Below, piece after piece: positions 43,504 through 53,178 of a stretch of DNA of 64,000 nt (positions within the stretch are counted from its first letter, which is position 1; every line of letters begins with the position of its first letter). The stretch is from CAYNJG01 sp965216885 (GTDB lineage: Bacteria; Planctomycetota; Planctomycetia; Pirellulales; Pirellulaceae). The notes beneath the pieces were generated by a model that was not told the DNA's origin, ran no database searches, and worked only from the letters and a program-made list of their open reading frames with translations. Both the position numbers and the translations under genes were made by a program. The stretch spans positions 2,418,001-2,482,000 of the forward strand of contig OZ244209.1 in NCBI GenBank assembly GCA_965216885.1. The letters run 5' to 3'.

Positions 43504-46473
43504 TCAGGGAGCCTGCCGCTCGCAGAGCCCAACAATCTCGTCGACGATGAGGGCGAGGTGATACGGTTTTTGCAGCACTCCGTCTGGCCTCGCGCCGCAT
43601 TCCGCCACCACTTTCTCGCAGTCGAATATATACCCACTGCAGATGAGTGTCGGCAGATTGGGACAAGCGTGTTTCAGGGCCAGCAAAGTATCCTTGCCAC
43701 TGACTCCTGGCATCGTCCAGTCGAGGATCACGATGTCAACATTCGTACCCCCGAGAATATCAACGCCACTCTGCCCATCGTTGCCAGAACGTCCGTCGCG
43801 TCGGTCAGTTTCGATGCCCAGTATCTCCAGCGCCTCGCCGCCGTCGCTCGCCTGCCGAACGGTCGCACCGTGATGCTCCAGAATACGCCGCATTGCTTTT
43901 CTGATTGCCGCGTCGTCATCCACCACCAAAACGCGCAACCCGGACAGATCACGATTCCTGGCAGGGGAAACCTCCTCGACCGGTTTAGCCTGGTCGGGAT
44001 TCGCGGGAAGGAAAATGCGGAACTCGCAACCCTTGCTTCCCAGCGATTCTGCTTCAATCCAGCCGTTGTGCTGGCGGACCACACCGTCGGACATGGGCAA
44101 ACCTAGCCCCGTGGAACTGACGCCCTTGGTTGTGAAGAACGGATCGAACATATGCTGGGCCACACTCTCCGAGATCCCCGGCCCATTGTCTCGGATGGCA
44201 ACGACACAGTACGGCCCGGGTTCCATATGTTCTTCTTCGGACGAGGGAGGTTGGTCGAGAATCTGCGTGTACGTCCGAATTGAAATTTCTCCCTCGTCCT
44301 CGATCGCCTCTGTCGCGTTGAGTGCAATGTTCAGAAACACCTGCAGCAACAACGTATCATCACCGAAAACCGTCGGGACGCTTTCGTCCAGGTCGTACAC
44401 CAGTCGCACGTTAGCGCCCAGCGACGGCTGGATGAGCGGTTGTAGCTGCAGCAGGATTTCACCAACATCGCAGGAGCGAAGGTTCAATCGTGACTTGCGG
44501 GAGAAGCACAGAATTTTTGAAACCAGTTTCGCCGCGCTGTTCGAAGCGTCGATCGCCGTCTGAATGGAATCCCCAACCTCGCGAACCGAAAGACGGGGAT
44601 TCAACGTGGCAACTTTCAGGTTGCCAATCACACCCGTCAGCATGTTATTGAAGTCATGCGCGAAGCCACTGGCCAAACGCCCGATCGCTTCCTGCTTCTG
44701 CAAATGAAACACGCTCTGCTGCAACTGTTCCTTCTCCGTCATATCACGAAACATCCAGAGTCGATTAAGAAATCTGCCCTGTTCGTTTCGCGCGGGTGTC
44801 GTGACCACATCCAGAACGCGGCGTTCACCATTGAGTTCAATTCGAAAGTCGTCGCTCTCACTTGGACTATCACAGAGGCGACGCCACCGTGTACGAAATC
44901 CGACAATATCGTGCTTCACCGGTATCTGCTCAGCGAGCATTTTGGCATCAGCACCGGGCGGCAGTTCGCAGTCAAGGAATTCGGCCGCAAGTAGATTCGC
45001 GTACTTGATGGTTCCGTCACTTTCGAGCACGAGAATCCCGTCACGAACGGAAGCGTAAGCCAGATGCAGTTCGGCGCTGACCTCGCGAAAATCCCTGTCC
45101 CGCGCGGAAAACCTCGATCGCAGGCCCATGCCCCATACCAGGGAGCCGCCAAGCACAAGGCCCGCAAACGTCATCGCGGTCAGCACGGACCGATTCGACC
45201 ACACCACCTTTCGCTCCGTAACGGCAACATCGGCCAGCGAGTTTGCAAACAGCCGAAAATCAAACTCGCCGCCCTGCTCGAAAGTCGCGACTCCGGTCAC
45301 TGCGATCGTCGCGGCAGTCCTCGTATCAATGCCTACGAGTTCGCTGGTTGCCGTATCGCGGACCAACGCTTCAAACTGCGTGCCCGCTTCACGCATCAAG
45401 AAAGACAGTGTGCCCGAGTCCAGCCGCCTCGCCGCCTGAATATGCCCCTCTACGCGGACGAGACACGCCTCGGGGCGCTCACGCAGAATCTCAGCAAGCG
45501 TCCAGTCCTTTGGCTCAGGAATTGCTTCGATCGAATTCTCGACAATTACCTTCGCATCCAACCGCCGCGTCACTGGATCGCGATCTCCAATCGCCCGGAC
45601 AACAGAACCCACACTGGAGTTACTGTCAAAGTCACCATACACCCAGGCTCCCTTGCCATCCGATTCCAGGAAGGCACCGTTTTCATCCAACCACGTCACC
45701 TGGCCGGTCAACTCAAACGCCATCGCCCGCGGCAAAGCTTCAATTGAAAGCGCCCGAGCCGTCGGGACCGGACTTGAAGAGGGAGAAGTAACCGACACGC
45801 GGTCCGATGCAGAAAAGACCAGGTACCCGGTTGGCTGGCCACGTTCATTTAGCTCGCAACCGAGGTTACCCGTAACCTGTACTTTTGTATCAACAAGCTC
45901 GAGTGCATCACGAACCGATAGCTCCTCGGAAAAGGACACCTGAAATCTCGACCGCCCCTGCACACATCGCAGAAACGTGCGTCCATAGCCAACCCAAACC
46001 GATTCTATCCGCGCCGTAAATGAAATCAGGTGGCAATCAAACCCACCGAGCTGCACATCATCGAACTCGATGGGATGCGGTTTCAGATCCGCCCCGCGGC
46101 CAAGGACCTCCAGCGAAGTTAGCTCACCGGAATTCCGTAGCGCTCCCGGTTGGACGACGCCCCGAACGTGCACCAGCGAACCGACCTCAACGCTACCAAA
46201 CGTATTTCGACAGGAGAAATACGAACCGTCCTGCTCCAGGAAGAGCAGATCCCAGTTCGCATCGCAGTGCGTTACCGTGGCGCGAAGATCAAAGGCGGGA
46301 CGATCTACCAGATTTTCGTCGGTAAGCTCGATCACCCCGGCGACATTTTCAATCGCAATCTTCGCCGGCTGCGCCGCAACTTGGGATGCAGGTCCCCAGA
46401 CAATGACAAGGACCATCACTGTCGGCAATTGCCAGAACTGACTCGTGGTGATGGAAGCGCGCCGGAATCCCAT
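43504..46473 (-). CDS. Hybrid sensor histidine kinase / response regulator
   Basis: The protein has about 989 residues from ATG 46473, placed so that a signal-like segment (FWQLPTVMVLVIVWG) is near the N-terminus; the frame remains open to 46608. A large external region of about 400 residues follows, made of serial OB-fold-like beta segments (VGSLVHVRGVVQPGAL, DTKVQVTGNLGCEL, FELTGQVTWLDENGAFLES). Then come one membrane helix (LTAMTFAGLVLGGSLVWGMGL), a PAS domain (RDGILVLESDGTIKYANLLAAEFLD), the H-box GRLASGFAHDFNNMLTGVIGN, ATPase motifs (NIALNATEAI, IRDNGPGI, GLGLPM) and a C-terminal receiver (VLVVDDDAAIRKAM with phospho-Asp in VILDWTMPG). The receiver may gate an unlinked phosphotransfer protein. 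No output gene is adjacent. Confidence 0.93.
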   Translation of the reverse strand: MGFRRASITTSQFWQLPTVMVLVIVWGPASQVAAQPAKIAIENVAGVIELTDENLVDRPAFDLRATVTHCDANWDLLFLEQDGSYFSCRNTFGSVEVGSLVHVRGVVQPGALRNSGELTSLEVLGRGADLKPHPIEFDDVQLGGFDCHLISFTARIESVWVGYGRTFLRCVQGRSRFQVSFSEELSVRDALELVDTKVQVTGNLGCELNERGQPTGYLVFSASDRVSVTSPSSSPVPTARALSIEALPRAMAFELTGQVTWLDENGAFLESDGKGAWVYGDFDSNSSVGSVVRAIGDRDPVTRRLDAKVIVENSIEAIPEPKDWTLAEILRERPEACLVRVEGHIQAARRLDSGTLSFLMREAGTQFEALVRDTATSELVGIDTRTAATIAVTGVATFEQGGEFDFRLFANSLADVAVTERKVVWSNRSVLTAMTFAGLVLGGSLVWGMGLRSRFSARDRDFREVSAELHLAYASVRDGILVLESDGTIKYANLLAAEFLDCELPPGADAKMLAEQIPVKHDIVGFRTRWRRLCDSPSESDDFRIELNGERRVLDVVTTPARNEQGRFLNRLWMFRDMTEKEQLQQSVFHLQKQEAIGRLASGFAHDFNNMLTGVIGNLKVATLNPRLSVREVGDSIQTAIDASNSAAKLVSKILCFSRKSRLNLRSCDVGEILLQLQPLIQPSLGANVRLVYDLDESVPTVFGDDTLLLQVFLNIALNATEAIEDEGEISIRTYTQILDQPPSSEEEHMEPGPYCVVAIRDNGPGISESVAQHMFDPFFTTKGVSSTGLGLPMSDGVVRQHNGWIEAESLGSKGCEFRIFLPANPDQAKPVEEVSPARNRDLSGLRVLVVDDDAAIRKAMRRILEHHGATVRQASDGGEALEILGIETDRRDGRSGNDGQSGVDILGGTNVDIVILDWTMPGVSGKDTLLALKHACPNLPTLICSGYIFDCEKVVAECGARPDGVLQKPYHLALIVDEIVGLCERQAP

Positions 46474-46928
46474 TAGCCGTTCCAAGCCTTTCGCCTCGAC
46501 GCACAAGCTTCCGTCCGCAAGAGCCACAATGAATCGAAAAATATCCAGGACCCAATCAACAAGAGTGCTTTCTCTGCAACTTCGAGCAGCTTGCTCACGA
46601 AGTGACATTTTTGGCGGAGAAGGGCGATCACCGCCAGACCGTATCCGCGAACGGAGGGCATCACGTACCGTTTCGAGACCAGAATGCGGACTCCCGCAAC
46701 ACGAGAGAGGCAGGGAGCCCCCGATCGGCCCCAGAAAACATCATGGCGAGTTTCGCCAGAGAAGACCTGACACCCACATGATCCGCGCGTTCCAGCGCTG
46801 GTCGGATCGACGAAACGGTAGCCGTGCTCCAGCGGCACGGGAATTCAGGCGGCGACGCGAAACGGGACCTTCGCGTCACCCCAAAAAACCTGCCATGCAC
46901 TGAAGCTTGCCCTACTTACGTCGCTCCG
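46474..46928. other. Region upstream of the histidine kinase
   Basis: This holds the promoter region of the histidine kinase and, if the longer start at 46608 is used, 45 more codons of it. Competing open frames here are Arg-rich and unsupported. Confidence 0.4.
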
Positions 46929-47091
46929 TTAGCGGCGGCGATTGCGACGCACGTGCCCCAACAAGACGAGCATGGGGAGCCCCAACCAGGCTGACGATGG
47001 TTCGGGTACTACCGTCACATACATCGTCGCGGACATCTGGGCCAATTCGCCATCGTTTAACGTGTAGGTGATGTCGTAGTCACCCTCTCTG
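46929..47091 (-). other. Out-of-frame PEP-CTERM tail of the adjacent gene
   Basis: If one G of the GGG run (47092-47094) is ignored, the reading continues past the TGA of the upstream gene as AGREGDYDITYTLNDGELA, then MYVTVVPEPSSAWLGLPMLV and ends VRRNRRR at a TAA (46929-46931). This is a complete PEP-CTERM signal: PEP motif, hydrophobic helix, basic end. The gene is thus split by a one-base frameshift or a sequencing error. Confidence 0.8.
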
Positions 47092-48060
47092 CCCGGCCTG
47101 GAAGATCGACGTGAGTCGCCCAGCTTCGGCAGGGTTCACTGAAGACGCCAGGCTGGAGGCCGATTCAGTAAAGACACTGAAACCGGAAGCCCCTTCGGGA
47201 CCGTTGACCGACACGGTGCCGACCTGCTGTCCGTTCTGCATCAGAAGTGAAAGCGCCGGATCTGCAGTGGGAGAAACCTCCACGCCCAGCAAGGGGCTGC
47301 CATCACTCTCCCAAATCAGGAAATCGTGGGCTAGTTCTGTCCGCTCACCAGGCAACGCAGTCTGAAAGATGGTATTTGGCGTTCCCGGATTAAACTGGCT
47401 ACTGACGTGGATGCTGCGTTCGATTGCCGGCATTATGGTGATCTGCCCAACACCCGTTTCGACTTCGCCGTTAGGTCCCGTCTCCACCGTCACCGGGATG
47501 TCGTAGGTGCCCGCCGCCGGGTTTTCGAATCCGTTCAGCACCAACACCAAGCCCTTGATACCGGGCCCCGGAACAGCAAGTCCCGGCGTCACGTCGACGT
47601 TCGCGGTGATCGTAAACGTATTGGACGACGCTTCATGCGTCAGAGAATACTGCGGCGACCGGGGACCTTCGTCCATCGGGACGGACGGCAGGATTGGATG
47701 TTGTGGCCAGCCTTGCAACATGACCACAGTGCTGCACTCAAAATTGTTCGGACCGCATGTCGGCGAACTGAATGCGTCCGCGATCGGAAGAGTGCCTGTA
47801 TTTACGAATCCCGCCGGCAGCTGAAATTCGATCGTGTTTCCCTGTAAGAGCGTACGGCCTTCGACACTCGGGTCCAGCGAGCCTTCCAGGTTGATCAACA
47901 ACCCGGTGGGCGCACCGGCGACATTGCCGTTGGGCGTAATGGGCCCCTTGGAGATCGAACCGACCAGATCCTGTGCATGCAGGGCAGGGCTGCAGACGAA
48001 TGTAAACAGAAACAAGTACGTAGACGAAAAGACGGATTTCAACATGGAACGTTGAGTCAT
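47080..48060 (-). CDS. Secreted beta-rich protein, PEP-CTERM family, frameshifted at the C-terminus
   Basis: The frame gives about 326 residues from ATG 48060, which has GAGG about 12 nt upstream; ATG 48123 is an alternative. The signal peptide (YLFLFTFVCSPALHA) ends near residue 30. The body is beta-rich, with many Gly, Pro and Thr, and strands such as GNTIEFQLPAGF, NTFTITANVDV, GTYDIPVTVET. Function is not recognised. The frame ends prematurely at SIFQAGQRG; the real continuation, one frame over, ends in a PEP-CTERM sorting signal (46929-47091). As written the product lacks its anchor, so it would be released or degraded. An intact gene of about 375 residues is likely if the shift is an error. 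Confidence 0.75.
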   Translation of the reverse strand: MTQRSMLKSVFSSTYLFLFTFVCSPALHAQDLVGSISKGPITPNGNVAGAPTGLLINLEGSLDPSVEGRTLLQGNTIEFQLPAGFVNTGTLPIADAFSSPTCGPNNFECSTVVMLQGWPQHPILPSVPMDEGPRSPQYSLTHEASSNTFTITANVDVTPGLAVPGPGIKGLVLVLNGFENPAAGTYDIPVTVETGPNGEVETGVGQITIMPAIERSIHVSSQFNPGTPNTIFQTALPGERTELAHDFLIWESDGSPLLGVEVSPTADPALSLLMQNGQQVGTVSVNGPEGASGFSVFTESASSLASSVNPAEAGRLTSIFQAGQRG

Positions 48061-48709
48061 AGGGATCAAATTCCTCAATGAGTGATTCTGGGTAAGACGG
48101 CCCTGCAGAAAACAGATTTGCAAGGCAACAAGGCTTCACCGACTCACGTCGACGAAACGATGCGTTCACTCATTGGCGGCCGCTCACTCGATGATGCAAA
48201 TGACACAGAAGGTTCCGGCAAACCGCAAGTTGACGCCGGCAAGTGTGCAGACTGTCGTTGCAGTTGCCCACGGCCGCGAAATTCAGAATTGCGAATTGCT
48301 CTCGATGTGACGTACTAGAGATGCCGCCAGCTTTCGCCTGGAAAACCGGAAAAAATCGAGCTCATTTTTTTCGTACGCGGCCCATCTGTGCGAACACCTC
48401 TGTTCCGCTCGATTTGGTTGGTGGATTCATCGCATACCTCACCGGGAAAGGAACCGGCCTGTTCTCTCGCAATGACGAATCAGTCCCGCGAAGTGTGACA
48501 AGAAAACGCGGAACAAAGTTCGTTGCGCTACAGCAGTTAAGCCAGCCTCATTCCCTGTAGGGCTTTTCGCCTCATCATTCCCCATCGGCTTCGGGTATGG
48601 CCCCGTCCGGCTCCGGCCAGGCTACGCCGGTTGGTATTGACCACCCCTTTCAGGGCCCTACAATCCACCAGTGAACACACGAACACTACCCCAACCATGC
48701 GAGGCAAGG
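48061..48709. other. Intergenic region between PEP-CTERM gene and csrA
   Basis: The divergent spacer includes a repeat-rich part (48541-48665). AT-rich sequence with ATTTTTTTCG lies at 48363-48375. No gene is supported; overlapping open frames lack ribosome sites. Confidence 0.45.
48541..48665. repeat. REP-like hairpin-rich segment upstream of csrA
   Basis: Short palindromes follow one another: CCCTGTAGGG (about 48553), GGCTCCGGCC with GGCTACGCCGG (48608-48632), CCCTTTCAGGG (48646-48656). The style matches the cluster at 26449-26660, though the sequence differs. Confidence 0.5.
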
Positions 48710-48928
48710 ATGTTGGCACTCTCCAGAAAAGCTCGGCAGGACATCGTATTAAGTAACGGCGTGCGTATCGTTGTTGTAAGGATTAGTGGTAGCAAAGTGA
48801 CGCTTGGCATCGAAGCGCCCGATCACGTCACGATCCTGCGTGGCGAAGTCGAGCCCAAAGCGGAATTGCAATTGGTCTCGCCAACCGCCACCAGCCAATC
48901 CAGCAACCACTCGTGTTCGTCGACATAG
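48710..48928 (+). CDS. csrA: CsrA/RsmA-family RNA-binding regulator
   Basis: The protein has 72 residues. ATG 48710 follows GAGGCAAGG, giving the family's short N-terminus MLALSRKARQDIVL. The core strands are clear: NGVRIVVVRISGSKVTLGIEAP and VTILRGEVEP, the latter holding the conserved Arg (Arg44 of E. coli CsrA) in the place of VHREEI. CsrA dimers bind GGA motifs in leaders and block or stabilise translation. The C-terminal extension (KAELQLVSPTATSQ) is longer than average and Ser-rich. The gene is preceded by a hairpin-rich segment, which might serve as a control leader or be unrelated. It stands alone between unrelated genes. Confidence 0.9.
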   Translation: MLALSRKARQDIVLSNGVRIVVVRISGSKVTLGIEAPDHVTILRGEVEPKAELQLVSPTATSQSSNHSCSST

Positions 48929-49257
48929 CGAGCGCCCTCGCTGCGAGTACCACGCCAATTCAATCCAGCGCCTTGATGCCCCGCAATCGTGGTACACACG
49001 CAGGTCGTTGCTTCGTAAGGAAATGTATCGCCGCACCTCGAGCGTTGTCTGCTCACAAGCCGGTTGCGTCCCTTGCGTAAATTGTGGTGAACTCGAATTT
49101 GAAAAGTGCTACGCTGTCTCCCACTGGGAAAACGTCGGCTGGGAAAGCGCCGCTCGCGTAACTGCGTTGGCAGCGTTCGCGGCCCGACGAATTCTGTTTG
49201 TTCACGCGCAGGCAAGAAACTGCACGACCGCCTCACCGCAAACGGCTTGAAAGATTC
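48929..49257. other. Intergenic region before the sulfatase
   Basis: This presumably holds the sulfatase promoter. Overlapping frames on both strands (for example a Cys-rich one at 49020-49250) have no ribosome site or recognisable motif and are not called. Confidence 0.4.
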
Positions 49258-50916
49258 ATGGCACAATCGCACTCATTCAATTTGTTCGTCGCCCGTACCT
49301 TCGCCTCGATCGCCGCCCGTACCTTCGCGTCTTGCTTTGCATTGGTCATTACATTGGGCATCACCGCTTCGCCAGCACAGGGCGAAACTCGTCCGCCCAA
49401 CGTCGTCTTCTTCCTTGTCGACGATCTCGGCTGGTCGGACATCGGCTGCTATGGCAGCAGTTTCTACGACACCCCGGCCATCGATCAACTGGCGAAAGAA
49501 GGCATGCTGTTCGACAACGCCTACGCCACCTGCCACGTCTGTTCGCCCAGTCGCGCCAGCATTTTGACGGGCAAGTATCCGGCGCGAACCAACCTGACGG
49601 AATGGCTGGGCGGTCGTCCTGAACGCGACTATGAAAAGCTGCATCATGGCGAAAAGCTAACGGCGCTTCCGGACGCCGAACAGACACTCGCAGAAACACT
49701 ACACGGTCATGGATACGCGACGGCGAACTACGGCAAGGCGCACCTAAACAAAGATCCGACAACCTACGGATTCGACGAGGCAATCACTGGCTGGGTGCGA
49801 TCTTACTTCCATCCGTTTTCGCCCGCGTACTCCCAGTCGTTGCCTTCCGGCGAAGGCGACTACTTCACCGACAAGCTGACCGACGCCGCACTCGATTTTA
49901 TCGAGCGCAACAAGGACAAACCGTTCTTCGTACACCTCGAGCACTTCTCCGTACATGATCCCATTCAGGGTCGCAAGGATCTGGTTGAAAAGTACGAAAA
50001 GAAACTGGCCACGTTGCCACCGCAGGACGGCCCGGACTACATCCTCGAACCCAATCCCGATGGACCGACTCTCACCCCCGAACAGCTAAAAGCCATTGAA
50101 GCGAACGATACCAGCGAGGTGCATCAGAACGAACGGGTTTGGTGGGTCAAGCAGAAGCAGGACAATGTCGAATTCGCTGGGATGATCGAAGCGACCGACG
50201 AAAGCCTGAGCCGGATCCGGGCGAAGCTCAAAGAACTGGGCCTTGAAGAGAACACGATCGTCATCTTCACCGGGGACAACGGTGGCATGTCCGCTTCCAA
50301 TCAGTATCGCGGCATCAATCATCCTCGCGAAACACTGAACTCGCGATACGCAAGCTCCAATCTTCCACTCCGAGGTGCCAAGGGCTGGAACTATGAAGGC
50401 GGCATCCGCGTGCCCCTGATTGTGCATTGGCCGGGCAAGACTCAGCCCAACTCCAAATCCCATGCAATCGTCACGGGAACCGACTACTATCCGACCCTGC
50501 TGGACATGCTGGGCCTTCCTTCAATGCCCGAGCAACATGTCGACGGTCGCAGCTTTGTCCCCGCACTCAAGCAGCAAGACTATGATCGAGGAGCCATCTA
50601 TTGGCACTTCCCGCACTACAGCAATCATGGGTTCCAGAGTCCTAACGGGGCCGTGCGATCCGGTCGCTACAAATTGATCGAATATTACGAGAACGGCACC
50701 GTTCAGCTCTTCGATCTGCAAAATGATATCGGCGAACAGCATGACCTCGCCAAATCCCAACCCCAGATCACAGCCCGCCTGAAGAAAATGCTGCATGACT
50801 GGCGTGACGACGTCGACGCGAAGATGCCTTACCCAAAGACCGCGACTTCAAAACCCGCACCGGGTTCCCGAGTCAGCCCCTCTCGCGGCAACAAAGCACG
50901 GCAGAAGAAAAAGTAA
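49258..50916 (+). CDS. Sulfatase (S1 family), secreted
   Basis: The protein has 552 residues from ATG 49258, preceded by GAAAG; the frame is open from 49198. The signal peptide contains a small direct repeat (ARTFASIA and ARTFASC) and ends near TASPAQG. Motifs in order: VVFFLVDDLGWSDIGCYG (metal aspartates), CSPSRASILTGKYPARTN with the formylglycine cysteine at residue 95, GKAHLNKDP, HFSVHDPIQ, FTGDNGGMS and GAKGWNYEGGIRVPLIVHWPG. This matches sulfatases acting on polysaccharides. The Lys/Arg-rich C-terminal tail (SRGNKARQKKK) is unusual and could aid binding to anionic glycans. It is followed at 57 bp by a serine hydrolase gene on the same strand. Confidence 0.94.
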   Translation: MAQSHSFNLFVARTFASIAARTFASCFALVITLGITASPAQGETRPPNVVFFLVDDLGWSDIGCYGSSFYDTPAIDQLAKEGMLFDNAYATCHVCSPSRASILTGKYPARTNLTEWLGGRPERDYEKLHHGEKLTALPDAEQTLAETLHGHGYATANYGKAHLNKDPTTYGFDEAITGWVRSYFHPFSPAYSQSLPSGEGDYFTDKLTDAALDFIERNKDKPFFVHLEHFSVHDPIQGRKDLVEKYEKKLATLPPQDGPDYILEPNPDGPTLTPEQLKAIEANDTSEVHQNERVWWVKQKQDNVEFAGMIEATDESLSRIRAKLKELGLEENTIVIFTGDNGGMSASNQYRGINHPRETLNSRYASSNLPLRGAKGWNYEGGIRVPLIVHWPGKTQPNSKSHAIVTGTDYYPTLLDMLGLPSMPEQHVDGRSFVPALKQQDYDRGAIYWHFPHYSNHGFQSPNGAVRSGRYKLIEYYENGTVQLFDLQNDIGEQHDLAKSQPQITARLKKMLHDWRDDVDAKMPYPKTATSKPAPGSRVSPSRGNKARQKKK

Positions 50917-50973
50917 GCCACCGACTGCAATGCGCATCGGCAAGGTCGGTGCGTTGTCCACGAGGGAAATGAA

Positions 50974-53139
50974 ATGAACCGCTCCGCTTCACGCAGAAGT
51001 ACTTTCCGGCTCGCCTTCCTGATCGCGTGCCTCACCGTCTCCGTTGCGAACGCGCAAGAAAGCGCCGCGTTGTCGGCAGATGGCTTTGTCGAGCACTTCC
51101 GGGTGCTCGGACCGTTTCAGGATGACGAAATCGAGAAGGACGATCTCGCCAGTCTCATGGAAACACGGTTCCTTGAGAACGAGCGTCAGCTACCTTTGAA
51201 CGACGCCGAGCGCAATTGGGTCACGGCGAATACTGGTCTCGACCAGTTCCTCAACCTCAACGATGTCCTCAGCGAGGGCAAGATGGTCCTCGCTTACGCA
51301 CAATGCGAGGTAGCTTCAACTGAAGCGAAAGAGGTCATGTTCCTGATCTCCGCCGCAGACGGGGCCAAGGTCTTCCTCAACGGTGAGAACGTTCACTCGT
51401 CGTTCGGAGGTATGGGACGGAACTACTTGCACTTCCCCGCGAATTTCCGCAAGGGCAAAAACAACATTGTCATCAAGGTCCCCAATCGTGGTTGGGACTG
51501 GCGTGTCTCCGTAAGAATTTTGGATGTCGACCAGGCTGCCGCACATCTTGCGAAATCCGACGAACAAAACGAGTACATTCGATTTCTCAACTGCGAGCTG
51601 CAAATCAAGACGACGTCTCCCGATCCGCGTTTACGCCCAGGACGATTTCCTGATTTGGAATTCGACAACCCGGAACTCGCCAGCAAGCACCTTGGTGGAA
51701 GCTATCGCATCGACACGCGTTGGTTCGACAGAGAACTGAACGAAGTGCGGTATCCGCGATTGCCCGGTCGGTACGCTTACTACGCGGAAATACGCGGGGC
51801 GAACGAAATCACACTGAAGAAGTCCGCAACGCTGTTCTGCTCCAGTGACTGGCGGGGCCAATTCCAACGACTGAATGGCCGGGTCGATCCGATTGCAATC
51901 AATGACATTCCAGCTGACAACTGGATCGCCCACAAGCGTGCCATTGGTGAGTTCGCCGGGACAATCCTGCTGTCATCCATGATGCAGCAAGGCGAGGGCT
52001 CCGTACTGCTGGCGTTTGCCGACGAAGTGAGGCGTCATAAACTGCCACCGGGACCAATAACGACGCCCCGCATCATCAACGGCGACTTCCACGCCCAGCT
52101 AAAACAAAAGATTCTTGGGCTGGAAGGCAAGTTCCCGCGACTGAAGGCCCCAGTAGCGCTCACGAAGATAGCCCCGGTACTGCGCCAGCCTGCCGAATCT
52201 GAAATGAAGAAACATGCGTTGTTTCGCGCCGAACTCACCGACGCCTGCGACGAGTGGATCGACAACGGCGGAATTCCTTTTGACATCGTCGTCGCATGGA
52301 AGGGAGACATCCTCTTTCACGACGTGTTCGGAGAAGACGGGTACGGCAAATTCAAGACGACAACTCCGACGGAAATCGCTTCGATCACCAAACTGTTCAC
52401 GGGACTGCTGTTCGCTCAGTTCGTTGACCAGGGCATCATTGGCATCGACGACCCCGTTGGCCTTTACCTGCCGGAATTCCCAACCGAGGGCCCCGATGCA
52501 CTAACGTTTCGCCATTGTTTCACGCATACGAGCGGCTTCACCGGGCACGCCATGTTCGATGGCGTCCACAACCCATGGCTGGAAAACACGCTCGCAAAAA
52601 CCATGAAGGAAGGCTCGGTTGGGAAAGCCCACAAGTACAACGGCATGGGTTACGATCTAGCTGGGAAAGCAATGGAAGCAGTCACCGGCAAGAGCGTCTT
52701 TCGGCTGTTTCGCGAACACCTGTACGACCCGCTGGAAATGAACGATACCGTACATGACTGGGATCTGGGTTTCAGTTGCCAGAGCACGGCGTACGACATG
52801 GCCAAGGTCGGACAGATGCTGCTCAATCAGGGTAGCTACGGCAACATGCAGTTCTTCACGAAGGACACGTACGAAAAGATCGCGCCGACCGACCTCAGCG
52901 AGTACTACCCGGGCGTCGACAAGCTGTGGGGAATTGGTATCAACTACCAGGACCGCACTGAACAGATTTCCAAGGATGTCATTGGACATGGTTCCGCCAC
53001 GGCCAATACATTCTGGGTCAGCCCCGAACATGAGTTAGTCATCACCCAATCTCGTCGGCGAGGTGGCAGGAACTTCGGGCCCAACTTCAGGAACGTGATG
53101 GCGGTGATCAAGAAACACCTCGTCGACCAGGCACCGTAG
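50974..53139 (+). CDS. Secreted serine hydrolase (beta-lactamase/transpeptidase fold) with N-terminal beta domain
   Basis: The protein has 721 residues, and GAGGGAAATGAA precedes the ATG. The signal peptide ends at VANA near residue 27. Residues 30-190 look like a beta-sandwich carbohydrate-binding or PA14-like region (MFLISAADGAKVFLNGENV, NNIVIKVPNRGWDW). The C-terminal part, from about 425, is class C/serine-hydrolase-like: the S-x-x-K nucleophile motif SITK (in EIASITKLFTGLLFAQ), the Tyr motif in HKYNGMGYDLAGKAMEAVTG, and the third motif HGSATANTFWV. Hydrolysis of esters or amides on a polymer is plausible; resistance to antibiotics is not implied. It follows the sulfatase by 57 bp with a hairpin between them (CACCGAC/GTCGGTG), so co-transcription is likely. 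Confidence 0.87.
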   Translation: MNRSASRRSTFRLAFLIACLTVSVANAQESAALSADGFVEHFRVLGPFQDDEIEKDDLASLMETRFLENERQLPLNDAERNWVTANTGLDQFLNLNDVLSEGKMVLAYAQCEVASTEAKEVMFLISAADGAKVFLNGENVHSSFGGMGRNYLHFPANFRKGKNNIVIKVPNRGWDWRVSVRILDVDQAAAHLAKSDEQNEYIRFLNCELQIKTTSPDPRLRPGRFPDLEFDNPELASKHLGGSYRIDTRWFDRELNEVRYPRLPGRYAYYAEIRGANEITLKKSATLFCSSDWRGQFQRLNGRVDPIAINDIPADNWIAHKRAIGEFAGTILLSSMMQQGEGSVLLAFADEVRRHKLPPGPITTPRIINGDFHAQLKQKILGLEGKFPRLKAPVALTKIAPVLRQPAESEMKKHALFRAELTDACDEWIDNGGIPFDIVVAWKGDILFHDVFGEDGYGKFKTTTPTEIASITKLFTGLLFAQFVDQGIIGIDDPVGLYLPEFPTEGPDALTFRHCFTHTSGFTGHAMFDGVHNPWLENTLAKTMKEGSVGKAHKYNGMGYDLAGKAMEAVTGKSVFRLFREHLYDPLEMNDTVHDWDLGFSCQSTAYDMAKVGQMLLNQGSYGNMQFFTKDTYEKIAPTDLSEYYPGVDKLWGIGINYQDRTEQISKDVIGHGSATANTFWVSPEHELVITQSRRRGGRNFGPNFRNVMAVIKKHLVDQAP

Positions 53140-53178
53140 CCAGTCTACCGGACAGAAACGCACGACGGATTGATCCGT

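Noticed and set aside
48541..48665. A CRISPR-like or riboswitch leader ahead of csrA
   Set aside because: The palindromes are unequal, not regularly spaced, and no conserved riboswitch core was recognised; REP-like repeats explain them better.
48823..49272. Overlapping frames on both strands between csrA and the sulfatase
   Set aside because: They are Arg/Ser/Cys-rich, overlap csrA, and lack ribosome sites and known motifs.
50974..53139. Antibiotic-resistance beta-lactamase
   Set aside because: The serine-hydrolase motifs and the secreted N-terminal beta domain fit the broad beta-lactamase-related family, and there is no evidence for drug hydrolysis.
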